Shown in pieces: positions 1 to 9,426 of a stretch of DNA of 64,000 bases. Location of the stretch: assembly GCF_013167955.1 (NCBI RefSeq), contig NZ_BLWF01000001.1, forward strand, positions 124,001 to 188,000, in the 5' to 3' direction. The notes under the pieces were generated by a model. That model saw only the letters and a program-made list of their open reading frames with translations. It did not search any database and was not told the DNA's origin. Position numbers and translations under genes: made by a program. Position 1 is the stretch's first letter. Every line of letters starts with the position of its first letter. The stretch is from Thermanaeromonas sp. C210. GTDB lineage: Bacteria > Bacillota > DSM-521 > Neomoorellales > Neomoorellaceae.

Positions 1-923
1 ATTTCATAAAGGAACTCACCAATTTCCTGGCGGCCGACGTCCGCACCGCCGTTCCCCTGCTCCTGGCTGCCACGGGGCTGATTTTCAGCGAGCGCTCGGG
101 GATTGTGAATATAGGTGCCGAGGGCATGATGCTTATTGGGGCCCTGGCCGGGGTTGTGGGGTCTTACTTCCTAGGCGACGCCTGGATGGGGGCTTTGTTG
201 GCGGCCCTGGTGGGCGCCCTTCTGGGGCTGCTGTTCGGCTTCCTGGTAGTCACGGCCCGGGCCGACCAGGTGGTCATCGGGGCGGCCTTCAACATCCTGG
301 GCCTGGGGCTGACTACGTCCCTCGCCCGGGTTATCTTCGGCGTCAATACCTCGCCTCCGCCCATCGACGCCTTCAGGCCGGTGGCCGTGCCCGGGCTGTC
401 CCGCATCCCCGTCCTGGGCGAAGTGCTCTTCCACCAGTCGGAGCTCACCTACCTGGCCCTGCTGCTGGTGCCCGTAGCCTACTTCGTCCTGTTTAAAACC
501 ACCCTGGGGCTCAGGGTGCGGGCGGTGGGCGAGTATCCCCGGGCGGCCGACACCGTGGGCATCAACGTCTACCGCATCCGCTACGGTGCCAGTATGGTGT
601 GCGGCCTGTTCTGCGGCCTTGCCGGTTCCTACCTGTCCTTAAGCCTTCTTAACTTCTTCACGGAGAACATGACCGCGGGTAAGGGATTTATCGCCCTGGC
701 GACGGTGATCTTCGGCAAGTGGAATCCCTTCGGCGTTCTGGGGGCGGCCCTGGTATTCGGGGCCGGGGAGGCCCTCCAGTACCGCCTGCAGGCCACCGGA
801 GCCAATATTCCCTACCAGATACTCCTCATGATACCCTACCTGCTCACCATAGGTGCCCTGGCGGGTTTTGTGGGCCGTGCGATACCGCCCGCATCTTCCG
901 GCAGGCCTTATGTCAAGGAGTGA
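1..923 (+). CDS. ABC transporter permease, nucleoside/BMP type (5' end cut by the window edge)
   Basis: Integral membrane subunit of a BMP-type ABC importer of the NupQ/YufQ class (COG1079), a family that moves nucleosides or nucleobases. The reading frame is open from base 3 through an internal GTG at 105, so the true start lies outside the window. The family signature NIGAEGMM is present (bases 105-128) and several hydrophobic segments follow. It ends 11 bases before the first molybdenum hydroxylase gene. Two BMP lipoproteins encoded downstream (4607, 10940) are the likely binding proteins. The ATPase and the partner permease are presumably just upstream, which is inference. The family is clear; the substrate is judged only from the neighbours. 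Confidence 0.88.
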   Translation, partial: FIKELTNFLAADVRTAVPLLLAATGLIFSERSGIVNIGAEGMMLIGALAGVVGSYFLGDAWMGALLAALVGALLGLLFGFLVVTARADQVVIGAAFNILGLGLTTSLARVIFGVNTSPPPIDAFRPVAVPGLSRIPVLGEVLFHQSELTYLALLLVPVAYFVLFKTTLGLRVRAVGEYPRAADTVGINVYRIRYGASMVCGLFCGLAGSYLSLSLLNFFTENMTAGKGFIALATVIFGKWNPFGVLGAALVFGAGEALQYRLQATGANIPYQILLMIPYLLTIGALAGFVGRAIPPASSGRPYVKE

Positions 924-934
924 GGTGAAATATT

Positions 935-3172
935 TTGTGCGCCGTGCGTCTTGAAGCCGAGGCCAAGGTTACGGGCCGGGCCAAGTACGCCGCCGACCTG
1001 TTCTTCCCCGGCATGGTGCACCTCAAGGTGGTGCGGAGCCCGCTTCCCCACGCCCTCATTAAGAGCATCGATGCTTCGGAAGCCCTGAAGGTGGAGGGCG
1101 TCCTGTCCGTGTTTACCGGCGCGGATTTCCCGGGGAGGGTGGCCCAGGAAAGGGAACGGCCGGTCCTGGCCCGGGACAGGGTGCGCTATGTTGGGGACGG
1201 AGTGGCCGTGGTGGTGGCGGAGAACGAGGAGGCGGCGGAGGAGGGCGCCCGCCGGGTCAGGGTGGAATACGAGCCGCTGCCGGCGGTGCTGGACCCCCTG
1301 GAGGCCCTGAAACCGGACGCTCCCAAGGTGCACGGGGAGAGCAACGTCATCTGCCACCACGTGGTCCAGCGCGGCAACCCTGAAGAGGGCTTTGCCGAGG
1401 CCGAGGTCGTCCTCGAGCGTACCTACCGGACCCACCGGGTTCAACATGCGGCCCTGGAAGTGGAGGCGGCCGTGGCCGTGCCGGAGGGGGACCATATGGT
1501 GGTCTACTGCCCGGGCAAGAGCCCCTTCAACGCCCGGCGCATAGTGGCCGAGGCCCTGGGCTGGCCCCTGAACCGGGTAATTATAAGGGAGACTACCATC
1601 GGCGGGTCCTTCGGCGGGAAGGATTACGATATGGGGGTGCTGGCCGCCCGGGCGGCCCTGGCGGCCAACCGTTTGGGGAGGCCGGCCCGCATAAAGCTCA
1701 CCCGCGAAGAGTCCACCGTTGAGGGGACCAAACGCCATCCCTACGTACTGAAGTACAAAGTGGGGGCGAAAAAGGACGGGACCCTCTGCGCCATGGAAGT
1801 GTACGGCGTGGCCGATGGGGGGGCGTATGTGTCCAAGACCCCCTTGGTGACGTGGCGTTCGGCGGTGGAGGCCACGGGGCCTTACCGCATCCCCCACGTC
1901 CAAGTGGACATCTACGGCGTGTTTACCAATAATGTGTACGCCGATGCCCTGCGGGGGTTCGGTTCTCCCCAGGTAGACTTTGCCGTGGAACTGCTTATGG
2001 ATGAACTTGCGGGGATCCTGGAGCTGGACCCCCTGGAGCTGAGGTTGAGGAACGGCCTCAGGGAGGGGGATACCGGGCCCACGGGCCAGGTCATGCGGGA
2101 CGTCAGCCTGGCCACCTGCCTGCGGCGGGTGACGGATGCGGCGGGCTGGGCGGAGAAGCGACAGGCCTATGTAAATCAGAAGGGATACCGGCGGCGGGGA
2201 ATCGGTCTGGCCTGCAGCTTCCGCGGCTCCTGTTTCGGCGCCGGGGGAGAAGGCCTGGACGCTGCCGGGGCCGCCCTCCTGGTCCACAGGGACGGCACGG
2301 CCGACCTTTCCTGCGGCATTGTGGAAGTGGGACAGGGCTCCCGCACCGTCTTCGCCCGCATTGTGGAGGAGGTCCTCGGCCTTCCCCTGGACAGGATCCA
2401 CGTCAATGCCCTGGACACCGCCCGCGTGCCGGACAGCGGCCCCACGGTAGCCTCCCGGGGCACGGTCATCGGCGGCAATGCCGTCCTGCGGGCCGCCGAG
2501 CAGGTGCGCCGGGCCATGGAGGGGGTGGCCGCCGAGATGCTGGGGTGCTCACCCGGGGAAGTCACCTTCCGCGCCGGGCAGGTGGCGGCCCGGGACCGGT
2601 GTGAGGCCCTGGCCTTCGAGGAGGTGGCTGCCGAATGCTACCGCCGGGGCGTGAGCCTGTACGGTTTCGGGTGGTACAAGGCGCCGGACCTGTCCTGGGA
2701 CCGGTCCTGCGGACAGGGCGAGGCCTATTTCGGATACGTCTATGCCGCCAGTGTGGCCGAAGTAGAAGTGGATCTGGAAACGGGCCAGGTGGAGGTCCTG
2801 GGTTACTACGCGGCCCACGATGTGGGTAAGGCCCTGAACCCGGCCGAGGTGGAAGGCCAGATATGCGGCGGCGCCGCCATGGGGATTGGCTACGCTCTAA
2901 TGGAGGATGTAGGCCTGGCCGGGGGAGAGGTGCGGAACACCAACTATGATCGCTACCTGCTGCCCACCTGCCTGGACGTGGGCACCCTGATCCCCCTGGT
3001 CGTGGAGGAACCCTGCCGGTTCGGTCCCCTGGGGGCCAGGGGCCTGGGTGAGCCCGCCACCCAGATTGTGGCGCCGGCCATCGTCAACGCCATATGCCAG
3101 GCCATCGGCGGGCGGCTGTACGAGATACCCGCTACCCTGGAAGCCGTGTTGAGCAAGGCGCGGGGGCGCTAG
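935..3172 (+). CDS. Xanthine dehydrogenase-family molybdenum-binding large subunit (stand-alone)
   Basis: Large subunit of a molybdenum hydroxylase that inserts water-derived oxygen into an N-heterocycle such as a purine, in the cytoplasm. The protein has 745 residues. Motifs seen are IGGSFGGK (222-229), RGFGSPQ (340-346) and GLGEPA (703-708), whose glutamate (about 706) aligns with the catalytic glutamate of xanthine dehydrogenase. A TTG start at 935 is forced: an in-frame TGA lies at 926, and GAGGTGA (922-928) is the ribosome binding site. The N-terminus is about eight residues shorter than the paralogue at 7130. No FAD or 2Fe-2S subunit is adjacent, so it may share those encoded at 9427 and 10295. 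The substrate is unknown. Confidence 0.93.
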   Translation: MCAVRLEAEAKVTGRAKYAADLFFPGMVHLKVVRSPLPHALIKSIDASEALKVEGVLSVFTGADFPGRVAQERERPVLARDRVRYVGDGVAVVVAENEEAAEEGARRVRVEYEPLPAVLDPLEALKPDAPKVHGESNVICHHVVQRGNPEEGFAEAEVVLERTYRTHRVQHAALEVEAAVAVPEGDHMVVYCPGKSPFNARRIVAEALGWPLNRVIIRETTIGGSFGGKDYDMGVLAARAALAANRLGRPARIKLTREESTVEGTKRHPYVLKYKVGAKKDGTLCAMEVYGVADGGAYVSKTPLVTWRSAVEATGPYRIPHVQVDIYGVFTNNVYADALRGFGSPQVDFAVELLMDELAGILELDPLELRLRNGLREGDTGPTGQVMRDVSLATCLRRVTDAAGWAEKRQAYVNQKGYRRRGIGLACSFRGSCFGAGGEGLDAAGAALLVHRDGTADLSCGIVEVGQGSRTVFARIVEEVLGLPLDRIHVNALDTARVPDSGPTVASRGTVIGGNAVLRAAEQVRRAMEGVAAEMLGCSPGEVTFRAGQVAARDRCEALAFEEVAAECYRRGVSLYGFGWYKAPDLSWDRSCGQGEAYFGYVYAASVAEVEVDLETGQVEVLGYYAAHDVGKALNPAEVEGQICGGAAMGIGYALMEDVGLAGGEVRNTNYDRYLLPTCLDVGTLIPLVVEEPCRFGPLGARGLGEPATQIVAPAIVNAICQAIGGRLYEIPATLEAVLSKARGR

Positions 3173-3263
3173 CAGGGCCCTCCTGCCCCATAAGAAGATT
3201 AGGCGCGGGCCGCGGTCGCCGGCCGGGCTCCGCCGGACTACGAGCGAGGGAGCGTGAAGGCTC
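3173..3263 (+). other. Intercistronic GC-rich spacer with hairpin potential
   Basis: This 91-base gap between the large subunit and the amidohydrolase contains a CCGG-rich inverted segment near 3220-3240. Its wording (CTCCGCCGG followed by a TACG) resembles the hairpin at 14835-14876. A GGAG-type ribosome binding site precedes the ATG at 3264. No terminator or promoter is evident, so the genes are probably co-transcribed. Confidence 0.4.
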
Positions 3264-4610
3264 ATGGGCATTCTTATCAAGGACGGCTGGGTTCTCACCC
3301 GGGAGGGGGAGCGCCTGGAGTTCAAACGGGGCTACGTATGGATCGAAGGGGACCGCATCCGGGAAGTAAGATCAGACGACGAGCGTAAGACGGTCCTGGA
3401 GCAGCAGTGCGCCCTGGTCATCGATGCCCGCGACTGCGCCGTACTGCCCGGGTTGGTAAACGCCCATTCTCACCTCTTCCAGACCTTCATCCGGGGGCTG
3501 GGGGACGATAAGCCCCTTATGGAATGGCTCCGGTCCGCCGTCTGGCCCCTGGCCACCTGCATGGAGGAAGAGGACTTCTACCTGGCGGCCCTCATCGGGT
3601 GCCTGGAAAACCTTAAAGGCGGGGCCACTTCGGTTATAGATATGCATTACGTCCACACCACCAAGGCCAGCTCCGATATGGTCCTACAAGCCATGCAGGA
3701 CGCGGGGATACGGGGCTACCTCTGCCGGACCTCGGCAGACCAGAATTACCATCCGCCTCTCATGGAGGATAAGGACACGGTCTTTAAGGAGATGGACCGG
3801 CTCCTGAGCCGGTGGCACGGAGGGGCCGGAGGGAGGCTTAACCTGGTCCTGGGCCTGCTCAATCCCTGGGCCTGCTCGGCCGAGCTGGTGAGGGCGGCCG
3901 TGGAGTATGCCCGGGGGAACGGCTTGCGGCTGCAAATCCACGTGGCCGAGAGCGATGCGGTAGTGGAGAAGACCCTCAAGGCCTACGGGATGCGCAACGT
4001 GGACTGGCTGAAGGAGCAGGGCTGCGTGGGAGAAAACGTCCAGTACGTGCACGGGGTCTGCCTGGAGGACGACGAGCTGGAGGTCCTGCAGCAGCACGGG
4101 GTATCCCTGGTCCACTGTCCCATTGCCAATATGTACCTGGCCTCCGGGACCGCCAGGGTTACCGACTGGCTGGCTAAGGGTCTCAATGTGGCCCTGGCTA
4201 CCGACGGGCCGGGCAGCAACAACAGTCAGGATATGATGGAGGTCCTGAAGTTCACTGCCTGCCTCCAGAAGCTCCGGACCATGGATGCAGCAGCCCTTTC
4301 CTGCGGTCAGGTTCTGGACATGGCTACCTTGGGAGGGGCCCGGGCCCTGGGAAGAGAAGACCTGGGAGTGCTGGAGGAAGGGGCTAAGGCTGACGTGATA
4401 ACTGTGCGTCTGGACCGCATGCATATTGCGCCGGTGCACAGGATCGATTCCGCCTTGGTATATAATGCCAATGGAGGTGATGTAGACACCGTTGTGGTGG
4501 ACGGCAGGGTAGTAGTGTATCGCGGGCGCTCTACCATGGTGGACGAAGAGGAAGTAATTGCCAAGAGCCAAGAAAGGATAGCCCGTTTGAGGAGGAAGGT
4601 GGGCCTATGA
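3264..4610 (+). CDS. ATZ/TRZ-family amidohydrolase (8-oxoguanine/guanine deaminase-like)
   Basis: A cytoplasmic metal-dependent hydrolase, probably deaminating a purine or other aminated N-heterocycle. The 448 residues show the full subtype III metal site: NAHSH with H68 and H70, IHVAESD with H226 and E229, YVHGV with H263, and ATDG with D314. Length and motif order fit the 8-oxoguanine deaminase / S-adenosylhomocysteine deaminase group. Its TGA overlaps the ATG of the following lipoprotein gene (ATGA), so the two are translationally coupled. Placement among molybdenum hydroxylases supports a purine role. The exact substrate cannot be read from sequence, and chlorohydrolases share the fold. 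Confidence 0.87.
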   Translation: MGILIKDGWVLTREGERLEFKRGYVWIEGDRIREVRSDDERKTVLEQQCALVIDARDCAVLPGLVNAHSHLFQTFIRGLGDDKPLMEWLRSAVWPLATCMEEEDFYLAALIGCLENLKGGATSVIDMHYVHTTKASSDMVLQAMQDAGIRGYLCRTSADQNYHPPLMEDKDTVFKEMDRLLSRWHGGAGGRLNLVLGLLNPWACSAELVRAAVEYARGNGLRLQIHVAESDAVVEKTLKAYGMRNVDWLKEQGCVGENVQYVHGVCLEDDELEVLQQHGVSLVHCPIANMYLASGTARVTDWLAKGLNVALATDGPGSNNSQDMMEVLKFTACLQKLRTMDAAALSCGQVLDMATLGGARALGREDLGVLEEGAKADVITVRLDRMHIAPVHRIDSALVYNANGGDVDTVVVDGRVVVYRGRSTMVDEEEVIAKSQERIARLRRKVGL

Positions 4611-5638
4611 AGAAATTGGTGGCAATGTTGGCCGCGGCATTCATGGTGATGTTTTTGGCGGGTTGCGGCTCCGGCTCCAAAACCGGCGGCAACGCCGGGA
4701 GCCAGGCGCCCTCTACCGGCGAAGCTTCCGGGGAAAAGGACCAGCTGAAGATCGCCCTGCTTCTGCCGGGACCCATTAACGACATGGGTTGGAATGCCTC
4801 GGCCTATGAGGGATTAAAGCAGGCCGAGGAGAAGTACGGCGCTTCGGTGGCGTACGTGGAGAACGTGGCCCAGTCCGACATGGAGGAGAACTTCCGGGGC
4901 TTTGCCCTGCAGGGATATGACCTTATTATCGGCCACGGCTTCCAGTTCGGGGATGCGGCCATGAAGGTGGCCTCCCAGTTTCCCAACGTGAAGTTCGTGG
5001 TAACCAGCAGCAACATCTCCCAGCAGCCCAATGTGGCCTCGGTAAACATCGACAACGAAATGCAGGGCTTCGTGATGGGTGCCGTGGCCGCCCTGCTGAC
5101 CAAGTCGGGCACGGTGGGCGCCATAGGCGGGGAGCAGATACCGCCCATTATAGGTTCTGTGGAGGGCTTTGAGAAGGGGGCCAAGTACATCAATCCCGAT
5201 GTCAAGGTCCTAACGGCCTACACGGGCAACTTTAACGATGTTAACAAGGCCAAGGAGACGGCCCTGGCCATGATAGCCCAGGGTGCCGACATTATTATGG
5301 CCAACGCCAACCAGGCGGGCCTCGGCTCCATCCAGGCCTGCCAGGAGAAAGGGGTCTTGGCCATCGGCAGCAACATGGACCAGAATCCCATCGCCCCCGA
5401 TACGGTAGTGGTGAGCGTCATCAAGAGCGTTCCCGTCCTCATTTCTTACGTTGTAGACCTGATTTACAACAATCAGTTTGAGGCCAAGTTCTACAACCTG
5501 GGGGTCAAAGAAGGGGCGGTTTACCTCTCCCCGTGGCACGGATTTGAGAACAAGATACCCCAGGAGGTCAAGGACCGGGTGGCCTCCATTATGAAGGATC
5601 TGGAAGAGGGCCGGCTGGATATCCAGCAGTATAAGTAA
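4607..5638 (+). CDS. BMP-family substrate-binding lipoprotein (copy 1)
   Basis: Extracellular binding protein of a nucleoside/nucleobase ABC importer. The 343-residue product begins with a lipoprotein signal ending LAGC, giving a lipidated Cys20, followed by a Gly/Ser-rich linker. The mature domain opens with KIALLLPGPINDMGWNAS, typical of the BmpA/PnrA family. It is a close paralogue of the protein at 10940, sharing NDMGWNASAYEGL and the pattern around FEFGDAA/FQFGDAA. It overlaps the upstream amidohydrolase by four bases. A 16-bp perfect hairpin follows the gene (5658-5699). The permease at the left edge of the window is the probable partner; the ligand is inferred only. Confidence 0.93.
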   Translation: MKKLVAMLAAAFMVMFLAGCGSGSKTGGNAGSQAPSTGEASGEKDQLKIALLLPGPINDMGWNASAYEGLKQAEEKYGASVAYVENVAQSDMEENFRGFALQGYDLIIGHGFQFGDAAMKVASQFPNVKFVVTSSNISQQPNVASVNIDNEMQGFVMGAVAALLTKSGTVGAIGGEQIPPIIGSVEGFEKGAKYINPDVKVLTAYTGNFNDVNKAKETALAMIAQGADIIMANANQAGLGSIQACQEKGVLAIGSNMDQNPIAPDTVVVSVIKSVPVLISYVVDLIYNNQFEAKFYNLGVKEGAVYLSPWHGFENKIPQEVKDRVASIMKDLEEGRLDIQQYK

Positions 5639-5657
5639 GGAGCTACAGGCCAAGGGT

Positions 5658-5699
5658 GGGCTTTCCCGGGCCCGGCGGTATGCGGGCCCGGGAAAGCCC
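5658..5699 (+). other. 16-bp perfect intercistronic hairpin
   Basis: GGGCTTTCCCGGGCCC (5658-5673) pairs perfectly with 5684-5699 around a 10-base loop. No U-run follows, so it is not a standard terminator. Its place just after a binding-protein gene fits an mRNA-stabilising or processing element that raises binding-protein output over downstream genes. Partial termination is also possible. Confidence 0.75.
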
Positions 5700-5798
5700 T
5701 GCTGAAGAGTCCGACCGCCCCGGAAGGCCGCTGCATGACGCGGCAGGAGGCGGGTATAAGCCCTTCTTCTTTAAAGAACTGGCAGGAGGAAAGAATGA

Positions 5799-7121
5799 AT
5801 GGCAGTTATTCTGGGTGGTTACCTTATCCCCTCGGTGGCGCGAGGGCCCCTGCGGGACTGGGGTGTTAAGGTAAGGGGCGATGCCGTCCTGGAGATCGCG
5901 CCCAACGGGGAGCTCTTGCGCGGCGCGGGAGGGGAAGAGATATATGATTTCCGCGACTGCATCCTCACTCCGGGGTTTATAAACGGCCACATGCACATGT
6001 ACGGTGTGCTCTCCCACGGTATTGAGGTGCCGGTGGCGCCCACGGGCTTCCAAAGTTTTCTGGACGATTTCTGGTGGCCCCTGGTGGAAAACCGGCTGGA
6101 TCACGACATGATCCGGGCCTCCACCGCCTGGGCCTGCCTGGAGATGCTGCGCTCGGGGATTACTACCTTCTGCGACATCCTCGAGGCGCCCTACGCCATC
6201 CCCGGCGCCCTTTCGGTGGAAAAGGAAGTGGTGGAAAGGGCGGGGCTGCGGGGCATCCTCTCCTTCGAGGCCTGCGAGCGGGTGAGCCCGGAGAATGGGC
6301 GGCTGGGGCTGGAGGAGAACGCCCGCTTGATCAGGGAAGGGTGGAGGGGCCTGGTGGGGGGTCTTATGAGCGTCCACACCACCTTTACGTGTTCCCCCTC
6401 CTTCCTGCAGGAGGCCGACGGGATGGCCAGGAGCCTGGGCGCGCTGTTCCACATGCACCTTTCGGAGAGCGGCTACGAGCCCCAGTACTGTCTGGAGAGA
6501 TACGGCAAGCGGCCGGTAGAGGTCTACCGGGATCTAGGCATCCTGGGACCCCACGTGGTGGCTTCCCAGGGAGTGGATCTCAGCCCGGAGGAAATCGAGC
6601 TTCTGAAGGAACACGAGGTGAAGCTGGTCCACATGCCCCTTTCCAACTGCGAGGTAGGAGGCGGAATCGCTCCGGTACCCCGGCTCCTGGAGCAAGGCGT
6701 GACGGTAGGGCTGGGGACCGACGGATATATCAACAACTTCTTCGAAGTGATGCGGGGGGCCTTCCTGTTGCACAAGGCGGCCCAGAAGAACCCTGGAGTA
6801 ATGCCGGCCTCCACCGTCTGGGTCATGGCCACGGAAATGGGGGCCCGGGCCCTGGGTCGGCCGGACCTGGGACGCCTGGAGCCGGGCTGCAAGGCCGACT
6901 TGGTAGCCATTTCGGCGGATACCCCCACTCCGGTGAACGAAAAGAACATTTTCGACCAGCTTATTCTGTACCGCAACCCGGAAAACGTCCGGGCCGTCAT
7001 GGTGGGGGGCCGTCTCGTGGTGGCGGGCGGCCGGGTGCTATCCCTTAATGAGGAGCAGGTCCGGTCGGAGGTAAGGGCTGCTGCCCTCAAACTGTGGGCC
7101 TTCAAGGGAGCGGAGGTGTAG
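5799..7121 (+). CDS. Amidohydrolase family protein with an altered active-site position
   Basis: A 440-residue metal-dependent amidohydrolase of the ATZ/TRZ/cytosine deaminase group, probably acting on a ring nitrogen or amino group in the same pathway as its neighbours. Seen are GHMHM (H64, H66), HMHLSE (H218/H220, E223) and GTDGY (D308). At the strand-6 position where relatives have His (YVHGV in the protein at 3264), this one has Gln257 in ASQGVD. The ATG at 5799 has GGAGGAAAG upstream. The next gene follows after eight bases. The altered residue may change the reaction, or the protein may rely on another group for catalysis. Confidence 0.85.
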   Translation: MAVILGGYLIPSVARGPLRDWGVKVRGDAVLEIAPNGELLRGAGGEEIYDFRDCILTPGFINGHMHMYGVLSHGIEVPVAPTGFQSFLDDFWWPLVENRLDHDMIRASTAWACLEMLRSGITTFCDILEAPYAIPGALSVEKEVVERAGLRGILSFEACERVSPENGRLGLEENARLIREGWRGLVGGLMSVHTTFTCSPSFLQEADGMARSLGALFHMHLSESGYEPQYCLERYGKRPVEVYRDLGILGPHVVASQGVDLSPEEIELLKEHEVKLVHMPLSNCEVGGGIAPVPRLLEQGVTVGLGTDGYINNFFEVMRGAFLLHKAAQKNPGVMPASTVWVMATEMGARALGRPDLGRLEPGCKADLVAISADTPTPVNEKNIFDQLILYRNPENVRAVMVGGRLVVAGGRVLSLNEEQVRSEVRAAALKLWAFKGAEV

Positions 7122-7129
7122 GTGAGGTT

Positions 7130-9415
7130 ATGGGCATATTGAGTCGCCCGGTTCCCCGGGTGGATGCTTATGAAAAAGTAACGGGCCGGGCCAAATTCGC
7201 CGCCGATCTTTATTTCCCCGGGATGCTATACGGCAAGGTGCTGCGCAGCCCCCACGCCCATGCCCGCATAGTGAGGATTGATGTTTCCCGGGCCAGGGAG
7301 GTGCCGGGGGTCCACTGCGTCCTCACGGCCGCCGACCTGCCGGCCGCCCGGTCGTGGTTTACCTACCTCTTTCTGGCGGAGGACGAAGTCCGCTACACGG
7401 GCGACGCCGTGGCCATGGTAGCGGCGGAAGACCCGGACGCGGCCGAGGCTGCCCTCAAGGCCATCGAAGTGGTCTACGAGCCGCTTCCGGGGGTCTTTAC
7501 CATAGAAGAGGCCCTGGAGCCTGGGGCGCTTCAGGTGCAGGACTACGCCCCGGGCAATATCGTCCAGAACAGCCACTGGCCCGTACGCCGGGGCAACGTA
7601 GAGGAGGGGTTTGCCCGGAGCGACGTGATCATTGAGCGGGAATACCGCACCCCCTTTATCGAGCATGCCTATATTGAACCGGAGGCGGCGGTGGCAGTAC
7701 CCGACCCCGTAGATGGTTCCATTACGGTGTACGGCTCCGTTCAGAACCCTTATATGACCCGGCGGTATGTGGCCGCCGCCCTGGGCACTTCCCTGGGTAA
7801 GGTGCGCATTATCCAGCAGACCCTGGGAGGGTCCTTCGGGGGCAAGGAAGAGGTCATGGGGTTGATGTGCGGCCGGGCGGCCGTCATGGCGATGAAGACC
7901 GGCCGGCCGGTGAAGATGGTGAACACGCGGGAGGAATCCTTTGTCGAGAGCGCGAAACGCCATCCCTTCCGCCTCCGCTATAAAATCGGCGCCACCCGCG
8001 ACGGCAAGATAATGGCCTTCGAAGCCGAGCTGGTAGATGAGGGCGGGGCTTACAACTCCCAGGCCCAGTTTATGAACTGGCGGGCCTGCGTACACGCGGC
8101 CGGTTGCTACGAGATCCCCCATGTGAAAGTGGACGTCTATGCCGTGCATACCAACAACGTGTACGGCGGCGCCATGCGCGGGTACAGTTCTCCCCAGGTC
8201 ATTTTCGGCCAGGAATCCTTGATGGATGAGCTGGCCGAGGCCCTAGGGATGGATCCGGTGGAGCTAAGGCGCAAGAACGCCCTGCGCTTCGGCTCGGTGA
8301 CCATCACCGGCCAGAAGCTGGACGACCAGCCGGTTAACGTCTTGCCGGTGATGGAGAAGGTGCTGGCGGAGGCCGATTATTTCGCCCGGAGGGAGGAATA
8401 TGCCCGCTGGAATGAAGGGGGAGGCCCCCGTCGGCGGGGTATCGGCATGGCGGTGAGCTACCGCGGTTGCGGCCTGGGAGCCGAGACCGCCGACGCCACC
8501 GGTGGTTTCGTCTCGGTGCAGGACGACGGGAGCGTAATTATCCGCTCGGGCCTGACGGATAACGGCCAGGGCCTGTCCACCGCCCACGCCCAGATAGTGG
8601 CCGAAGAGCTGGGTGTCCCCTTGAGTAAGATTATCTACCAGCGGGTGGACACCTCCACCATGCCCGACGGGGGAATGACGGTGGCCTCCAGGGGCACCTA
8701 CACCGGCGGACGGGCCATGCTCCTGGCGGCGCGGAAGGTGAAGGAAATCGTCTTCCGGGGTGCGGCGGAGCTCCTGTCCTGCCGCCCGGAAGAACTGGCA
8801 AGCTCGGAGGGCGTGATTTTCTGCCCCTCCGACCCGTCCAAGAAGGTATCCTTTGAGGAGGCCGTGCGCCACTGCCTGTTCCGGGGAGAGACCCTGACCC
8901 AGCTGGGGTGGGTCATACCACCGGAGCTGCCGTGGGACCGGCCTACCGGGCAGGGCAAGGCCTTTCCGACCTATATGTACAGCTGCGTGGTGGCCGAAGT
9001 GGAAGTGGATACGGAAACGGGGCAGGTAGAGGTATTGCGGGTGACCTCGGGCCACGATGTCGGCCGGGCCATCAACCCGGCCCTGGCCGAGGGGCAGATT
9101 TACGGGGGCATTGCCATGGGCCTGGGGATGGCCCTCATGGAAGAAGTGGAACTGCAGAAGGGCGTTATCCTGAACCCCAATTTCGATAGCTACACCATAC
9201 CCACCTCCCTGGATGTGCCGGAAATGAAGTCCCTGCTCCTGGAGAGCGAGGACCCTGTAGGTCCTTTTCACGCCAAGAGCCTGGGCGAGCCGGCCATAGA
9301 ATGCGTGGCTGCGGCTATTGTCAATGCCGTTGCCCACGCCACGGGCAGGCGGGTGCGCAGCCTACCTGCCAATCTCGAAAGAGTCCTGCTGGGCAAGGCC
9401 CTTGCCAGGTCCTAG
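7130..9415 (+). CDS. Xanthine dehydrogenase-family molybdenum-binding large subunit (of the L-M-S set)
   Basis: Catalytic subunit of a three-part molybdenum hydroxylase; the FAD and 2Fe-2S subunits follow at 9427 and 10295. The product has 761 residues from ATG 7130, preceded by GGTGAGGT at 7121; a GTG at 7094 would overlap the previous gene and lacks a site. It shows LGGSFGGK, RGYSSPQ and SLGEPA, the last holding the catalytic glutamate. It is a paralogue of the subunit at 935, with matching FRGSCFGA/YRGCGLGA segments. RGYSSPQ differs from the RGFGGPQ of animal xanthine dehydrogenase, so the substrate may be another purine or N-heterocycle. Confidence 0.93.
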   Translation: MGILSRPVPRVDAYEKVTGRAKFAADLYFPGMLYGKVLRSPHAHARIVRIDVSRAREVPGVHCVLTAADLPAARSWFTYLFLAEDEVRYTGDAVAMVAAEDPDAAEAALKAIEVVYEPLPGVFTIEEALEPGALQVQDYAPGNIVQNSHWPVRRGNVEEGFARSDVIIEREYRTPFIEHAYIEPEAAVAVPDPVDGSITVYGSVQNPYMTRRYVAAALGTSLGKVRIIQQTLGGSFGGKEEVMGLMCGRAAVMAMKTGRPVKMVNTREESFVESAKRHPFRLRYKIGATRDGKIMAFEAELVDEGGAYNSQAQFMNWRACVHAAGCYEIPHVKVDVYAVHTNNVYGGAMRGYSSPQVIFGQESLMDELAEALGMDPVELRRKNALRFGSVTITGQKLDDQPVNVLPVMEKVLAEADYFARREEYARWNEGGGPRRRGIGMAVSYRGCGLGAETADATGGFVSVQDDGSVIIRSGLTDNGQGLSTAHAQIVAEELGVPLSKIIYQRVDTSTMPDGGMTVASRGTYTGGRAMLLAARKVKEIVFRGAAELLSCRPEELASSEGVIFCPSDPSKKVSFEEAVRHCLFRGETLTQLGWVIPPELPWDRPTGQGKAFPTYMYSCVVAEVEVDTETGQVEVLRVTSGHDVGRAINPALAEGQIYGGIAMGLGMALMEEVELQKGVILNPNFDSYTIPTSLDVPEMKSLLLESEDPVGPFHAKSLGEPAIECVAAAIVNAVAHATGRRVRSLPANLERVLLGKALARS

Positions 9416-9426
9416 GAGGTGCGATT

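Noticed and set aside
908-2401. Long open frame of 497 codons on the minus strand
   Set aside because: It is antisense to the molybdenum hydroxylase gene, shows no family, and arises from the high third-position GC of the real gene. The same holds for 8264-9337 and 3684-4571.
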